A DNA stretch of 8,294 nucleotides from Helicobacteraceae bacterium (GTDB taxonomy: Bacteria > Campylobacterota > Campylobacteria > Campylobacterales > Sulfurimonadaceae), in NCBI GenBank assembly GCA_027084065.1, contig JALWLR010000005.1:1-8294 (forward strand). The letters are read 5' to 3'. The first letter of the stretch is position 1; each line of letters begins with the position of its first letter. Of this stretch, positions 1-7,018 are shown in pieces. The notes under the pieces were generated by a model, which was not told the DNA's origin, ran no database searches, and worked only from the letters and a program-made list of their open reading frames with translations. The translations under genes and the position numbers were made by a program.

Positions 1-1157
1 TAAAGAGCGAAATGCTGAGAAACATAGCCGATTTTTGCTTTTAAGGATTGTCTGTCTTTGGCACTGGCTATTTTTTTACCCAGTAAAACCAACTCCCCCT
101 CATCAATGGGGTAGAGTCCCAAAAGCATCTTGATAAAAGTGGTCTTTCCTGCTCCGTTTGCTCCTAGCAATCCAAGTATCTCTCCACTTCGAAGCTGCAT
201 ATCGATATGATCGTCCGCGACAAACGAACCAAAACGCTTGGTCAAGCCTTTTGCCTCCATAACTATTTTTGGTAGAATCTCCTGAGACTCCTTTTCTCCT
301 ACTTCTATTTTGGGAATATTTTTCTTTTTTTGTAGCGCATTGACAAAAAAAAGCGCTTCTAGATCGGGCTCTTTGTGTTTGGCATCAAGAGAATCGAGCG
401 AGTAGGTATAATGCCCCGTTTCAATACAATGCCTACTTTGACACGGTACAGGTTCATATGTATATTCGCGAACTTTTGCAAGCAACTCCTGTGCACTTCC
501 TTTGGCAATGATCTCCCCCTCATCGAAAAGATAGATACGATCCATCTTGGAAGCTTCTTGCATGTAGGCCGTACTCACTAACGCAACCGTCCCTTCCTCT
601 TTACGTATTTCATCGAGAATCTCCCATAACTCCAAACGACTCAAAGGATCCACTCCCGTTGTGGGTTCATCGAGAATCAAAAGTTTTGGACGGTGCAGCA
701 AAGTGCATATGAGTGAAAGTTTTTGCATCATTCCGCCACTTAATTTACCTGCTTCTCTGTCTGTAAATTTAGAAAGTCCCGCCATATGTAACAGCTTCTC
801 TTTGTACTTCGTAAAAGCGGCATCTTTTTTAACACCTCTTATGTCTGCGAAAAACTCCAGATGCTCGCTGACAGTAAGAGTTTCATAAAGGACTAGACCT
901 ATCCCCTGAGGCATCAGCCCAATTTGACTTTTGAGCCCTTCTGCCTCTTTTGACGAAGTATAAATATAATTATCAAAAGTTATACTTCCTTCAAATCGTA
1001 TCACACCGGCTATGGCATGCATAAGTGAACTTTTACCCGCACCGTCAGCACCGATAAAACCGATGATCTCCCCACGATTTGCCTCCAATTCGGCATGCAT
1101 AACGGCAGGTTTTTGCTTATGTCTGACCGTTACATCCCGAACCTGCAAAAATGCCAT
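1..1157 (-). CDS. Tandem-ATPase ABC transporter ATP-binding protein (YbhF/RbbA type), partial
   Basis: Energy-supplying subunit of an ABC-2 type efflux system, expected to act on the cytoplasmic face of the inner membrane with two permeases. The frame is open for 385 codons from ATG at 1157 and runs off the left edge, so the C-terminal part is missing; family members are about 580 residues or longer. First ATPase domain (about 1-230): Walker A GADGAGKS at 36-43, Q-loop Q84, signature LSGGM at 139-143, Walker B LLILDEP at 159-165. The usual H-loop histidine is absent, with STAYM at 195-199, a change I recall from RbbA-like proteins. A linker of about 70 residues (230-300) leads to a second domain with Walker A GANGAGKT at 332-339 and Q-loop Q381. 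It starts 7 bases after the adaptor stop, preceded by a GAGAGA purine stretch, so it is probably co-transcribed and translationally linked. Identification as a tandem ABC ATPase is firm; the exported substrate is unknown. Confidence 0.95.
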   Translation of the reverse strand, partial: MAFLQVRDVTVRHKQKPAVMHAELEANRGEIIGFIGADGAGKSSLMHAIAGVIRFEGSITFDNYIYTSSKEAEGLKSQIGLMPQGIGLVLYETLTVSEHLEFFADIRGVKKDAAFTKYKEKLLHMAGLSKFTDREAGKLSGGMMQKLSLICTLLHRPKLLILDEPTTGVDPLSRLELWEILDEIRKEEGTVALVSTAYMQEASKMDRIYLFDEGEIIAKGSAQELLAKVREYTYEPVPCQSRHCIETGHYTYSLDSLDAKHKEPDLEALFFVNALQKKKNIPKIEVGEKESQEILPKIVMEAKGLTKRFGSFVADDHIDMQLRSGEILGLLGANGAGKTTFIKMLLGLYPIDEGELVLLGKKIASAKDRQSLKAKIGYVSQHFAL

Positions 1158-1164
1158 ATCTCTC

Positions 1165-2322
1165 TCACAAAATCGGAATATCACTCAAAGAGGTCGGCAG
1201 CCCTTTGCCGTCTGTAGAGATAACACCTATAGCGGGAAGTCCCAGCTTAAGCAGGGGATTTGGTCGAACGGGCTTTAAATAAACTGCAAAGACACGTTGA
1301 ATACGATCAGAACGGACACTTACCTCTTTTGGAGTAAATTCGGCATTTTGCGCTATTTTACTCACTCTTGCCTCTATTGGAGTATTTGGAGCGGCATCGA
1401 GAAAAATGACTGCTTTGTCATGAAGTTTTATTTTGCCGTTTTGAATTGTATCGACAAAGACTTTTAAGTACAAAGAATGAGGATCTATAAGTGTAGCGAC
1501 ACTCATCCCTGCTCCTATAACTTCGCCTTTATTTGCCACCTTTTCAATGACAAACCCCTCAAGCGGGGAGCGCAGTATCATCTGATCTATCATCGCTTCT
1601 ACCTTCTCTTTGGAAGCATCTAGAGCCAAAACACCCTCTTGGAGCGCTTCTATCTCTTTGGCAAGAGCATCCGCTCTCTTTTGACTGCTTTGCGCCTCTT
1701 TGTAGTTACTTTTAGCAACAACGAGGGCCTGCTTGGCCTGTTTTTTCTTGTCATAAAGAGCCTGAAGTTTGTGCGAATCTACCTTCCATTTCAATTCCGC
1801 TTTCTCATATGCCTCTTTAGGAAGCAACTTCTTTTGAAAAAGATCTTTCGCGCGTTCAAGGTCTCTTCTGTCTTGTTGTACCAAAGCTTCTTGTGATGCA
1901 ATTTGCTTTTGCAGCTCTTCTAATGTGATCTTTGCCGTTGTAACGGCAGCAGAAGCTTTTTTCAACGCTTCTTTGAGCGTTTCTTGCGTTATAGCAAGCT
2001 CAATCTTTTTTGCTTGAAGCACTTTTTGCTTTGCTGCTATTTCTCTTTCTAGCACTCTTTTTTGTGCCTGCATCTCAGTGTCATCCAGCTTTGCCACAAT
2101 CATATCTTTATGCACCGTAACACCATCATCGACATACATCTCAATGATTCGACCCGGATATTTGGTATTGAGATTGACAAGATCCCCGTCAATTCTACCT
2201 GTAGCTTCTATGAGGTTAGGGGGCAGCTTTTTTGGATGAAGTTTTATATAGATCAAAACAGATGCTGCAATTATCAGCGTTATAAGTATAAACCCAACTG
2301 TATATTTCTTAACTATTTGCAT
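1165..2322 (-). CDS. HlyD-family periplasmic adaptor subunit (YbhG-like) of the ABC exporter
   Basis: Membrane-fusion protein, anchored in the inner membrane and spanning the periplasm, that should link the ABC pump to an outer-membrane channel. It has 385 residues: a single N-terminal anchor helix (about 8-26), first half of the lipoyl-like domain (about 50-80), a long Ala/Lys/Glu/Gln-rich coiled coil (about 82-248), the second lipoyl half starting RSPLEGFV at 251-258, and a beta-barrel region with AEFTPKEV at 327-334. That last motif is the one I associate with YbhG/YhiI-type adaptors, separating it from the EmrA-type adaptor in the same window. The start ATG at 2322 overlaps the end of the tetR-like gene by 10 bases and has AAAGGA about 7 bases upstream, which suggests translational coupling. 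The tandem ATPase gene follows directly. The family call is strong; the YbhG subtype rests on the motif plus the gene order. Confidence 0.93.
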   Translation of the reverse strand: MQIVKKYTVGFILITLIIAASVLIYIKLHPKKLPPNLIEATGRIDGDLVNLNTKYPGRIIEMYVDDGVTVHKDMIVAKLDDTEMQAQKRVLEREIAAKQKVLQAKKIELAITQETLKEALKKASAAVTTAKITLEELQKQIASQEALVQQDRRDLERAKDLFQKKLLPKEAYEKAELKWKVDSHKLQALYDKKKQAKQALVVAKSNYKEAQSSQKRADALAKEIEALQEGVLALDASKEKVEAMIDQMILRSPLEGFVIEKVANKGEVIGAGMSVATLIDPHSLYLKVFVDTIQNGKIKLHDKAVIFLDAAPNTPIEARVSKIAQNAEFTPKEVSVRSDRIQRVFAVYLKPVRPNPLLKLGLPAIGVISTDGKGLPTSLSDIPIL

Positions 2323-2933
2323 TTTCTATCCTTTATGCCCTCTAAAAATGTTGTCAGGATTTCCTCCTCTTTTCCCAGTAACTCTCCATCGAAATTGAGC
2401 CAGTACTCGATGTATGCAAGTATATGCGCGTTAAAAATATAGGCCAAACGCATCGGTTCTATATCTTTGAGTCGACATTGTTTCGAAAGCTTTCCAAACT
2501 GCTCTTCCAAAAACTCATATACCTCTTTGGCAGGATTTTGCTTATGAACATTCATCTTTAAAAAAAAGAGTGGATCACCCAAGACCGGATCTTCTATAGC
2601 CTTCTTTTTTGCTATAAATGTCTCAATTTTTAGGGAGATATAGAGTAAAAGTGCTTTTTTCGGATCTTCGCACGCCATACAGCGCTCCTGCAAACGAGCA
2701 TAAAAACGTCGGATCTCATAAGATATATAGGCAAAGAAGAGAGCATCTTTGGAAGGAAAAAGCTTATACAGGGCGCCTACGGAAATGCCGACTGCTTTAG
2801 CGATGTCTTGCATCTTCGGTTTTGTATATCCTACCTTTTCAAAATATGCCGCAACCGCTTCTAAAACAATTTCGCTTTTTGTTTCCTGCAGTTTTTGGCG
2901 TATTAGCTCTTTCATCTCTTCGCTCTCCCTCAT
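2313..2933 (-). CDS. TetR/AcrR-family transcriptional regulator (CecR-like position)
   Basis: Probable ligand-responsive repressor of the efflux genes on both sides. It has 206 residues from ATG at 2933. The N-terminal helix-turn-helix lies at about 19-66, with the typical stretch DIAKAVGISVGALYKLFPSK at 43-62. The C-terminal part is a helical ligand/dimer domain without recognisable specificity. A CMAC pair (Cys85, Cys88), Cys153 and Cys205 are present, which is unusual enough to note. Start choice is uncertain: ATG at 2933 has no good Shine-Dalgarno and lies only about 9 bases from the predicted transcript start, whereas ATG at 2915 (residue 7) follows AGGGAG at 2925-2930 and gives a normal TetR N-terminus. 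The gene is first in the operon and is followed by adaptor and ATPase genes, the same order as E. coli cecR-ybhG-ybhF. It is divergent from emrA, so autoregulation and control of emrAB-tolC are both plausible. The family call is sure; the regulon is inferred. Confidence 0.95.
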   Translation of the reverse strand: MRESEEMKELIRQKLQETKSEIVLEAVAAYFEKVGYTKPKMQDIAKAVGISVGALYKLFPSKDALFFAYISYEIRRFYARLQERCMACEDPKKALLLYISLKIETFIAKKKAIEDPVLGDPLFFLKMNVHKQNPAKEVYEFLEEQFGKLSKQCRLKDIEPMRLAYIFNAHILAYIEYWLNFDGELLGKEEEILTTFLEGIKDRKCK

Positions 2934-2948
2934 GCAATCTTTTTCACA

Positions 2949-2977
2949 ATATTAGAACAAATTCACTTAAATAAGAA
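2949..2977 (-). promoter_or_regulatory. Candidate promoter of the tetR-adaptor-ABC operon
   Basis: On the minus strand a TAATAT -10 candidate lies at 2954-2949, with a poor TTCTTA -35 candidate at 2977-2972 (17-base spacer). Transcription would begin near 2942, close to the annotated start codon and better placed for the internal ATG at 2915. The spacer and -35 region overlap the ATTCA/TGAAT repeats, so a bound repressor would cover them. Weak boxes; moderate to low confidence. Confidence 0.4.
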
Positions 2978-3021
2978 TGAATTAATATTTTTATGAATAT
3001 AATTCACTAATAAGAGATTCA
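2960..3021. promoter_or_regulatory. Candidate operator array for the TetR-family regulator
   Basis: The pentamer ATTCA or its complement TGAAT occurs five times in about 60 bases: 2961-2965, 2978-2982, 2994-2998, 3002-3006 and 3017-3021. Arrangements include AATTCA/TGAATT (2960-2965 and 2978-2983, spacer 12), TGAATTA/TAATTCA (2978-2984 and 3000-3006, spacer 15) and the compact TGAAT-ATA-ATTCA (2994-3006). The octamer AATTCACT is directly repeated at 2960 and 3001, 41 bases apart or about four helical turns, and each copy continues into a similar AATAAGA stretch. Position between divergent operons, next to a TetR gene, makes this the likely binding region. The repeats are seen directly; binding is inferred, and AT-rich composition makes some repeats easier to get by chance. 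Confidence 0.6.
2998..3003 (+). promoter_or_regulatory. -10 box of the emrA-emrB-tolC operon promoter
   Basis: A perfect TATAAT sits 39 bases before the emrA start codon and lies inside the inverted repeat TGAAT-ATA-ATTCA (2994-3006). No good -35 box is found 16-18 bases upstream (GAATGA at 2975-2980), which is usual for sigma-70 promoters in Campylobacterota. Transcription should begin near 3010. Its placement within a palindrome suggests direct repression by occlusion of RNA polymerase. Confidence 0.6.
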
Positions 3022-3042
3022 ATTGCATATCCAGAGGTTATC

Positions 3043-4158
3043 ATGTCAAAAAAATTCGGTTCAATTCTTCTTTTCGTCATCGTCATCGTTCTTTTCATTA
3101 CAGCGTATCGCTACATAAGCTTTCGCACCGAAAATGCCGTCAGCGATGCCGCTTTTATAAAAAGCGACACACTTTCTTTACTCTCTTTTAAAGTCGGAGG
3201 CAAAGTGGAAAAACTTTTTGTCGATGAAAATCAAAAGGTAAAAAAGGGAACACTCCTTGCACAAATAGATCCCATAGATATTCTGTTAACAAAAAAAGAG
3301 CTTTCATACAAGCTCAAAAGCCTCAACGACAAAATAACAGCCCTCAAAAAGCAAAAAACACGTCTCACTCATGCACTGAAACTTCAAAGCAAAATTTCAA
3401 AAACAGACATTGAAAGTGTGCAAAAACAAAAGCATGCCACACGCTATGAGATTGAAGCGCTTGAAGCCAAACTGAATAAACTCAAAAACGACGAAAAACG
3501 ATTTTTGAAAATGTATAAAAGTCGTCTTATTTCCAAATCCGATTTAGAAGCCGTAGAAACACAAACAAAAGCTCTTGAAAAAAAAATCGATGCTATGTAT
3601 GAGCAACTCCTGATTTTAAACAGCAACTTACAAAAAGCTCATCTTGCCTATAAACTCTCCAAAGTCCAACAGCGACAAATAGCCGAACTTCAAAAAAATA
3701 TAGAAGCTATGACACAACAACAAAAAGCTTTACAAACCTCACTGGAAAAAGTAAAAAAGAAACTTACCTATACCAAACTCTATGCTCCGTTTGATGGTAT
3801 CATCGCAAAAAAATTCTTCAGTGCACCAAAAGTGCTCAAACGCGGTACACCTGTATTTGCACTGGTAGATCCGACAAACCTCTACTGCGAAGTGTTGCTT
3901 TCGGAGAAAAAACTAAAAGGAGTTAAAGTCGGCAATAATGTCATAATCAAAGTCGATGCCCTCCAAGACAGAGAATACAAAGGCAAAGTTTCTTCCATAG
4001 CACCCACTTCGGCATCCACTTTTAGTCTCGTTCCCCGCGACATCGCAAGTGGAGAGTTTACCAAGCTCGATCAACGTTTCGTTGTGCGCATAGCACTTGA
4101 GAATATTGATGAACTTCGTGCCGGAATGGGTGCGAGTGTAGCCATACAAAGAGACTAA
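3043..4158 (+). CDS. emrA: EmrA-type membrane fusion protein of a tripartite MFS efflux pump
   Basis: Periplasmic adaptor joining the EmrB transporter to a TolC-type channel; the family exports hydrophobic drugs and other toxic compounds. It has 371 residues: short cytoplasmic N-terminus, one anchor helix (about 6-24), the EmrA-like opening TENAVSDAAF at 29-38, first lipoyl half (about 45-77, ending ALIDP-like LLAQIDP), a long Lys/Gln-rich coiled coil (about 80-245), second lipoyl half with APFDGIIAKK at 248-257, and a beta-barrel. The C-terminal stretch with APTSASTFSLVPRD at 320-333 followed by FTKLDQRFVVRI at 339-350 closely follows the EmrA/VceA pattern. AGAGG at 3033-3037 lies 5 bases before the ATG, supporting this start. 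It is first in the emrA-emrB-tolC operon, with emrB beginning 2 bases after its stop. Likely controlled by the operator-like repeats over its promoter. The function class is firm; the substrate cannot be read from sequence. Confidence 0.95.
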   Translation: MSKKFGSILLFVIVIVLFITAYRYISFRTENAVSDAAFIKSDTLSLLSFKVGGKVEKLFVDENQKVKKGTLLAQIDPIDILLTKKELSYKLKSLNDKITALKKQKTRLTHALKLQSKISKTDIESVQKQKHATRYEIEALEAKLNKLKNDEKRFLKMYKSRLISKSDLEAVETQTKALEKKIDAMYEQLLILNSNLQKAHLAYKLSKVQQRQIAELQKNIEAMTQQQKALQTSLEKVKKKLTYTKLYAPFDGIIAKKFFSAPKVLKRGTPVFALVDPTNLYCEVLLSEKKLKGVKVGNNVIIKVDALQDREYKGKVSSIAPTSASTFSLVPRDIASGEFTKLDQRFVVRIALENIDELRAGMGASVAIQRD

Positions 4159-4160
4159 TA

Positions 4161-5726
4161 ATGCCGATGCCAGCAGATGATGTTACCACTTTCGAAGGAA
4201 AAAAACCGTGGGATATTACTGTAAAAGAGCGTGCACTCTTTTCCATTATCGTCATGGCAGGTGCTTTTATGGCGATCCTCGATACAACGGTCGTCGATGT
4301 CATCGTTCCAAAACTAACAGGGCCGTTGGCAACCGATATGTATGGAGTACAGTGGATTATTACCAGCTACATGGTAGCAGCAGCCATAGCCCTGCTCATT
4401 ACCGAATATCTCATAAAACGCTTGGGAGCTAAAAGCGTCTTTTTACTTGGTGTCGCTCTTTTTACCATCGCTTCTTTTTTTTGCGGTATTTCCAACAGCC
4501 TCGAAGAGATCATTATTTTTCGAATCCTTCAAGGAGTCGGTGAAGCACTCATTATGGTAACAAGTCACATCATGATTTTTAGCTATTTTCCTCCACATCA
4601 GCAAGGGCTGGCTATGGGAATTTTCGGACTGGGTGTCAGTTTTGCACCTGCACTTGGTCCAACAATAGGAGGCTATCTTACAGAATATTATAACTGGAGA
4701 ATGGTCTTTTTCATCAATGTCCCCGTTGGAGTGCTTCTTGTCCTCTCAGGGATTTTATACCTTCCTAAAGAGCAAATGTTCGAAAAACTCAAATTCAATT
4801 TCGTCAGCTTCTTTTTACTCTCTTTTGCAACAATCAGCCTTCTTATAATGCTCAGTCGCGGTCAACAGCTAGGATGGTTCAACTCCATTGAAATAGGAGT
4901 CCTCCTTTTTGCAACACTCATAGGATTCACACTCTACGCACTTTTCGAACTCAACAGTCAACACACACTTATAGATTTTTCGCTCTTTCGTAACCCTCAT
5001 TTTACAAACGGCATTATGATTTACTTTTTCATACTCGGTTTTAGCATGTATCAGTACTTTTACCTCCTACCTATATACTATGAACACATAAAAATGCTGC
5101 CAACCCTCGATGCCGGAATAGCCGTCTTCGCTTTTGCCGTTTTTATAGGGCTTTTTTCTCCCGTAGCAGGAATACTCTCCGACAAAATAGGCGCACCGAA
5201 AACCGTCGCTATCGCGGCAATTTTCTATGTAGGCACTTCTTTGCTTTTTTTGCCGACGCTCAACTATTACACTCCTTTGGTACAAGCGATGTTATTGACT
5301 ATTCCTTTTGGGATTGGGATGGGGCTTTTTTTCGCACCCGTAACCGTTATGATCCTTCAAAATGCTCCCGCCCATAAAGGAGAACTTGCTATTGTTCTTA
5401 TGGACTACTTCCGTTTTGTCGGAGGAAGTTTTGGAACGGCACTAGCAACAAACAATATGGAATACTTCAAAAATATGCATTTTCAGTACATGCAAGAACT
5501 CCAAAATTTTGAATATGTATCATACTACCTAGAGCATCTCAAAGAATTACTAAATCTGTCATTGGAACAAATTAAAGCGATTTTTGGCAATTACGAGATG
5601 TTTATGAGTTACAATTACGGCTTTTATAACACATTTATGCATGCAGGCTACTGGGGAATACTCGGCTCACTCTTTGTAGTTTTGCTTTTTGTCACAAAAC
5701 CAAAAAAGGAGACTTCAGCCTCATGA
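4161..5726 (+). CDS. emrB: EmrB-type DHA2 (14-helix) MFS multidrug transporter
   Basis: Inner-membrane proton-driven antiporter of the Emr pump, passing substrate to EmrA and the outer-membrane channel. It has 521 residues, a usual DHA2 length, with many hydrophobic segments consistent with 14 helices. Family marks: LDTTVVDVIVP at 40-50 (DHA2 motif in helix 1), antiporter motif C region GLGVSFAPALGPTIGGYL at 156-173, NWRMVFFINVPVG at 178-190, and GILSDKIGAPKTV at 337-349 as the second motif-A-like loop. The first motif-A loop is degenerate (LIKRLGAKS, 84-92). A long polar, Tyr- and Glu-rich stretch (about 433-490) before the last helix is the large periplasmic loop typical of EmrB. A purine run AAGAGAC inside the end of emrA serves as a weak ribosome binding site. 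Its stop overlaps the tolC start as ATGA. A DHA2 drug exporter is certain; EmrB is supported by the neighbours. Confidence 0.96.
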   Translation: MPMPADDVTTFEGKKPWDITVKERALFSIIVMAGAFMAILDTTVVDVIVPKLTGPLATDMYGVQWIITSYMVAAAIALLITEYLIKRLGAKSVFLLGVALFTIASFFCGISNSLEEIIIFRILQGVGEALIMVTSHIMIFSYFPPHQQGLAMGIFGLGVSFAPALGPTIGGYLTEYYNWRMVFFINVPVGVLLVLSGILYLPKEQMFEKLKFNFVSFFLLSFATISLLIMLSRGQQLGWFNSIEIGVLLFATLIGFTLYALFELNSQHTLIDFSLFRNPHFTNGIMIYFFILGFSMYQYFYLLPIYYEHIKMLPTLDAGIAVFAFAVFIGLFSPVAGILSDKIGAPKTVAIAAIFYVGTSLLFLPTLNYYTPLVQAMLLTIPFGIGMGLFFAPVTVMILQNAPAHKGELAIVLMDYFRFVGGSFGTALATNNMEYFKNMHFQYMQELQNFEYVSYYLEHLKELLNLSLEQIKAIFGNYEMFMSYNYGFYNTFMHAGYWGILGSLFVVLLFVTKPKKETSAS

Positions 5727-7018
5727 AACTTAAAACACTTTTTTTACTGCTTCCAACTCTGCTTCTAGCGCAAAGCTATACCCAGATCATCAAAGATGTG
5801 GACAATTCGCTCTCTCTTAAAAGTGCTACACAGATGCAACAAGCTGCGCAAAAGCTCTATGAAAGCACCAAAGGCAAGAACTACCCTACTTTAGATGCAA
5901 GCTTCACTGCTTTTAGACTCTATGAAACACCTACAATAACATTCTATCAAGCAGGACGCTCTGTCGATGCTCCTATGGGAACAAAAGAGAACTTTAAAGG
6001 TGCTATCAGTTTGAAATATCCACTCTTTACAGGCTTCGCTATTAGCGCTCTTATTGACCAAGCGAAGTTCCAAAATGAACAGGCAAAACTCAAAGTAGCC
6101 GATCTTAAGCGCAACCTTTATTTAAACACTACAAAGCTCTGTATTGCCATATCGACAACCAAACAAAGTTTTGAAGCGATGCAAAAAGCAAAAGAGGCAA
6201 CGAAGAAGGCTCTTAAAAAAGCAGAAGGCTTTTATGAAAATGGTCTGATTCCTCCTTCAGACCTTTATAATATCAAAGCAAAAATGTACCAAATCGAAGC
6301 AGATATTACAGAGCTAAAAGCACGACAGCAACAACTGCTCAATACCCTTTCTTACCTGCTACACACAAAAATCGACTCAGTTGAACTGCCGCCACTTAAG
6401 AAAATTTCCCTTAACAAAGAGGCTCTGCTACAAAAAGCACTGACATCAAGAGAAGATATAAAAGCTCTTGAAGCTGCTCTGGGCATCAATAAAGCCGAAA
6501 TCAAAATGGCAAAAAGTCACAACTACCCTACCCTTGTGCTCGCGGCAGAACTAAAGCGCCAAGGAGATACTCCCGCACTCAACGGTAACGGATATATAAA
6601 TCCAGATCAAAGCTATGTAGGGGCCACACTACAGTGGAATCTTTTTAATGGAATGAGTGATGAAAAAAAAATCGAAGCTGCAAAACTCAAAGAACTTGCA
6701 ACATTGACAAAACTAAACGAATATAAAGAGAAAATACGTCAAGAAATGGAAAATGCTTTTTTAGAGCTCGATGCACTTCACTCCAAATATCAAAGTACAC
6801 AGATGGAGGTAAAAGCAAAAGAGGAGTACTACAACCTTACACTCGGTCGCTTTGAAAATCAACTTGCCAGTGCAGATGAACTTAGTCGATCCATTGCCGA
6901 TCTTGCCTCAGCAAAAGCAAAAAGTGCCATCATACAAAATGAAATCTTCAAGCAATACCAAACCATACTGCTCTTGACTAATACGGATGAATTTCTAAAA
7001 CGGCAAAGAGAGCATTAG
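5723..7018 (+). CDS. tolC: TolC-family outer membrane efflux protein
   Basis: Outer-membrane channel completing the EmrAB pump. It has 431 residues with a signal peptide (about 1-16; hydrophobic core then LLLA before QS), and no lipobox cysteine, so it is not an acylated OprM-type lipoprotein. The two structural repeats of the family are visible: beta segment YPLFTGFA at 99-106 followed by coiled helices and FYENGLIPPSDLYNIK at 170-185, then WNLFNGMS at 305-312 followed by helices and RFENQLASADELSRS at 376-390. It starts in a 4-base ATGA overlap with emrB; AGGAG at 5707-5711 lies 11 bases upstream. Its stop overlaps the stop of the convergent fliL-like gene. As the only channel gene here it could also serve the neighbouring YbhG-type ABC exporter. 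The symbol is by family; it is not necessarily the orthologue of E. coli TolC. Confidence 0.94.
   Translation: MKLKTLFLLLPTLLLAQSYTQIIKDVDNSLSLKSATQMQQAAQKLYESTKGKNYPTLDASFTAFRLYETPTITFYQAGRSVDAPMGTKENFKGAISLKYPLFTGFAISALIDQAKFQNEQAKLKVADLKRNLYLNTTKLCIAISTTKQSFEAMQKAKEATKKALKKAEGFYENGLIPPSDLYNIKAKMYQIEADITELKARQQQLLNTLSYLLHTKIDSVELPPLKKISLNKEALLQKALTSREDIKALEAALGINKAEIKMAKSHNYPTLVLAAELKRQGDTPALNGNGYINPDQSYVGATLQWNLFNGMSDEKKIEAAKLKELATLTKLNEYKEKIRQEMENAFLELDALHSKYQSTQMEVKAKEEYYNLTLGRFENQLASADELSRSIADLASAKAKSAIIQNEIFKQYQTILLLTNTDEFLKRQREH

Noticed and set aside
375..1278. Several plus-strand open frames opposite the tandem ATPase gene
   Set aside because: The minus strand has an uninterrupted frame with two Walker A motifs and a full first ATPase domain; the plus-strand frames are shadows.
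2062..2442. Open frame of 126 codons on the plus strand across the adaptor/tetR junction
   Set aside because: It lies opposite two well-supported genes, has no family-like motif, and its composition is explained by the complementary coding strand.
2960..3021. Repeats in the intergenic region as a CRISPR array or mobile-element end
   Set aside because: Units are too short and irregularly spaced for CRISPR, and there is no transposase or target duplication; promoter position favours operators.
1165..4158. The two HlyD-family adaptors as products of a recent gene duplication
   Set aside because: They share only the general family layout; their C-terminal motifs differ (AEFTPKEV versus the EmrA-type SLVPRD stretch), pointing to separate subfamilies.
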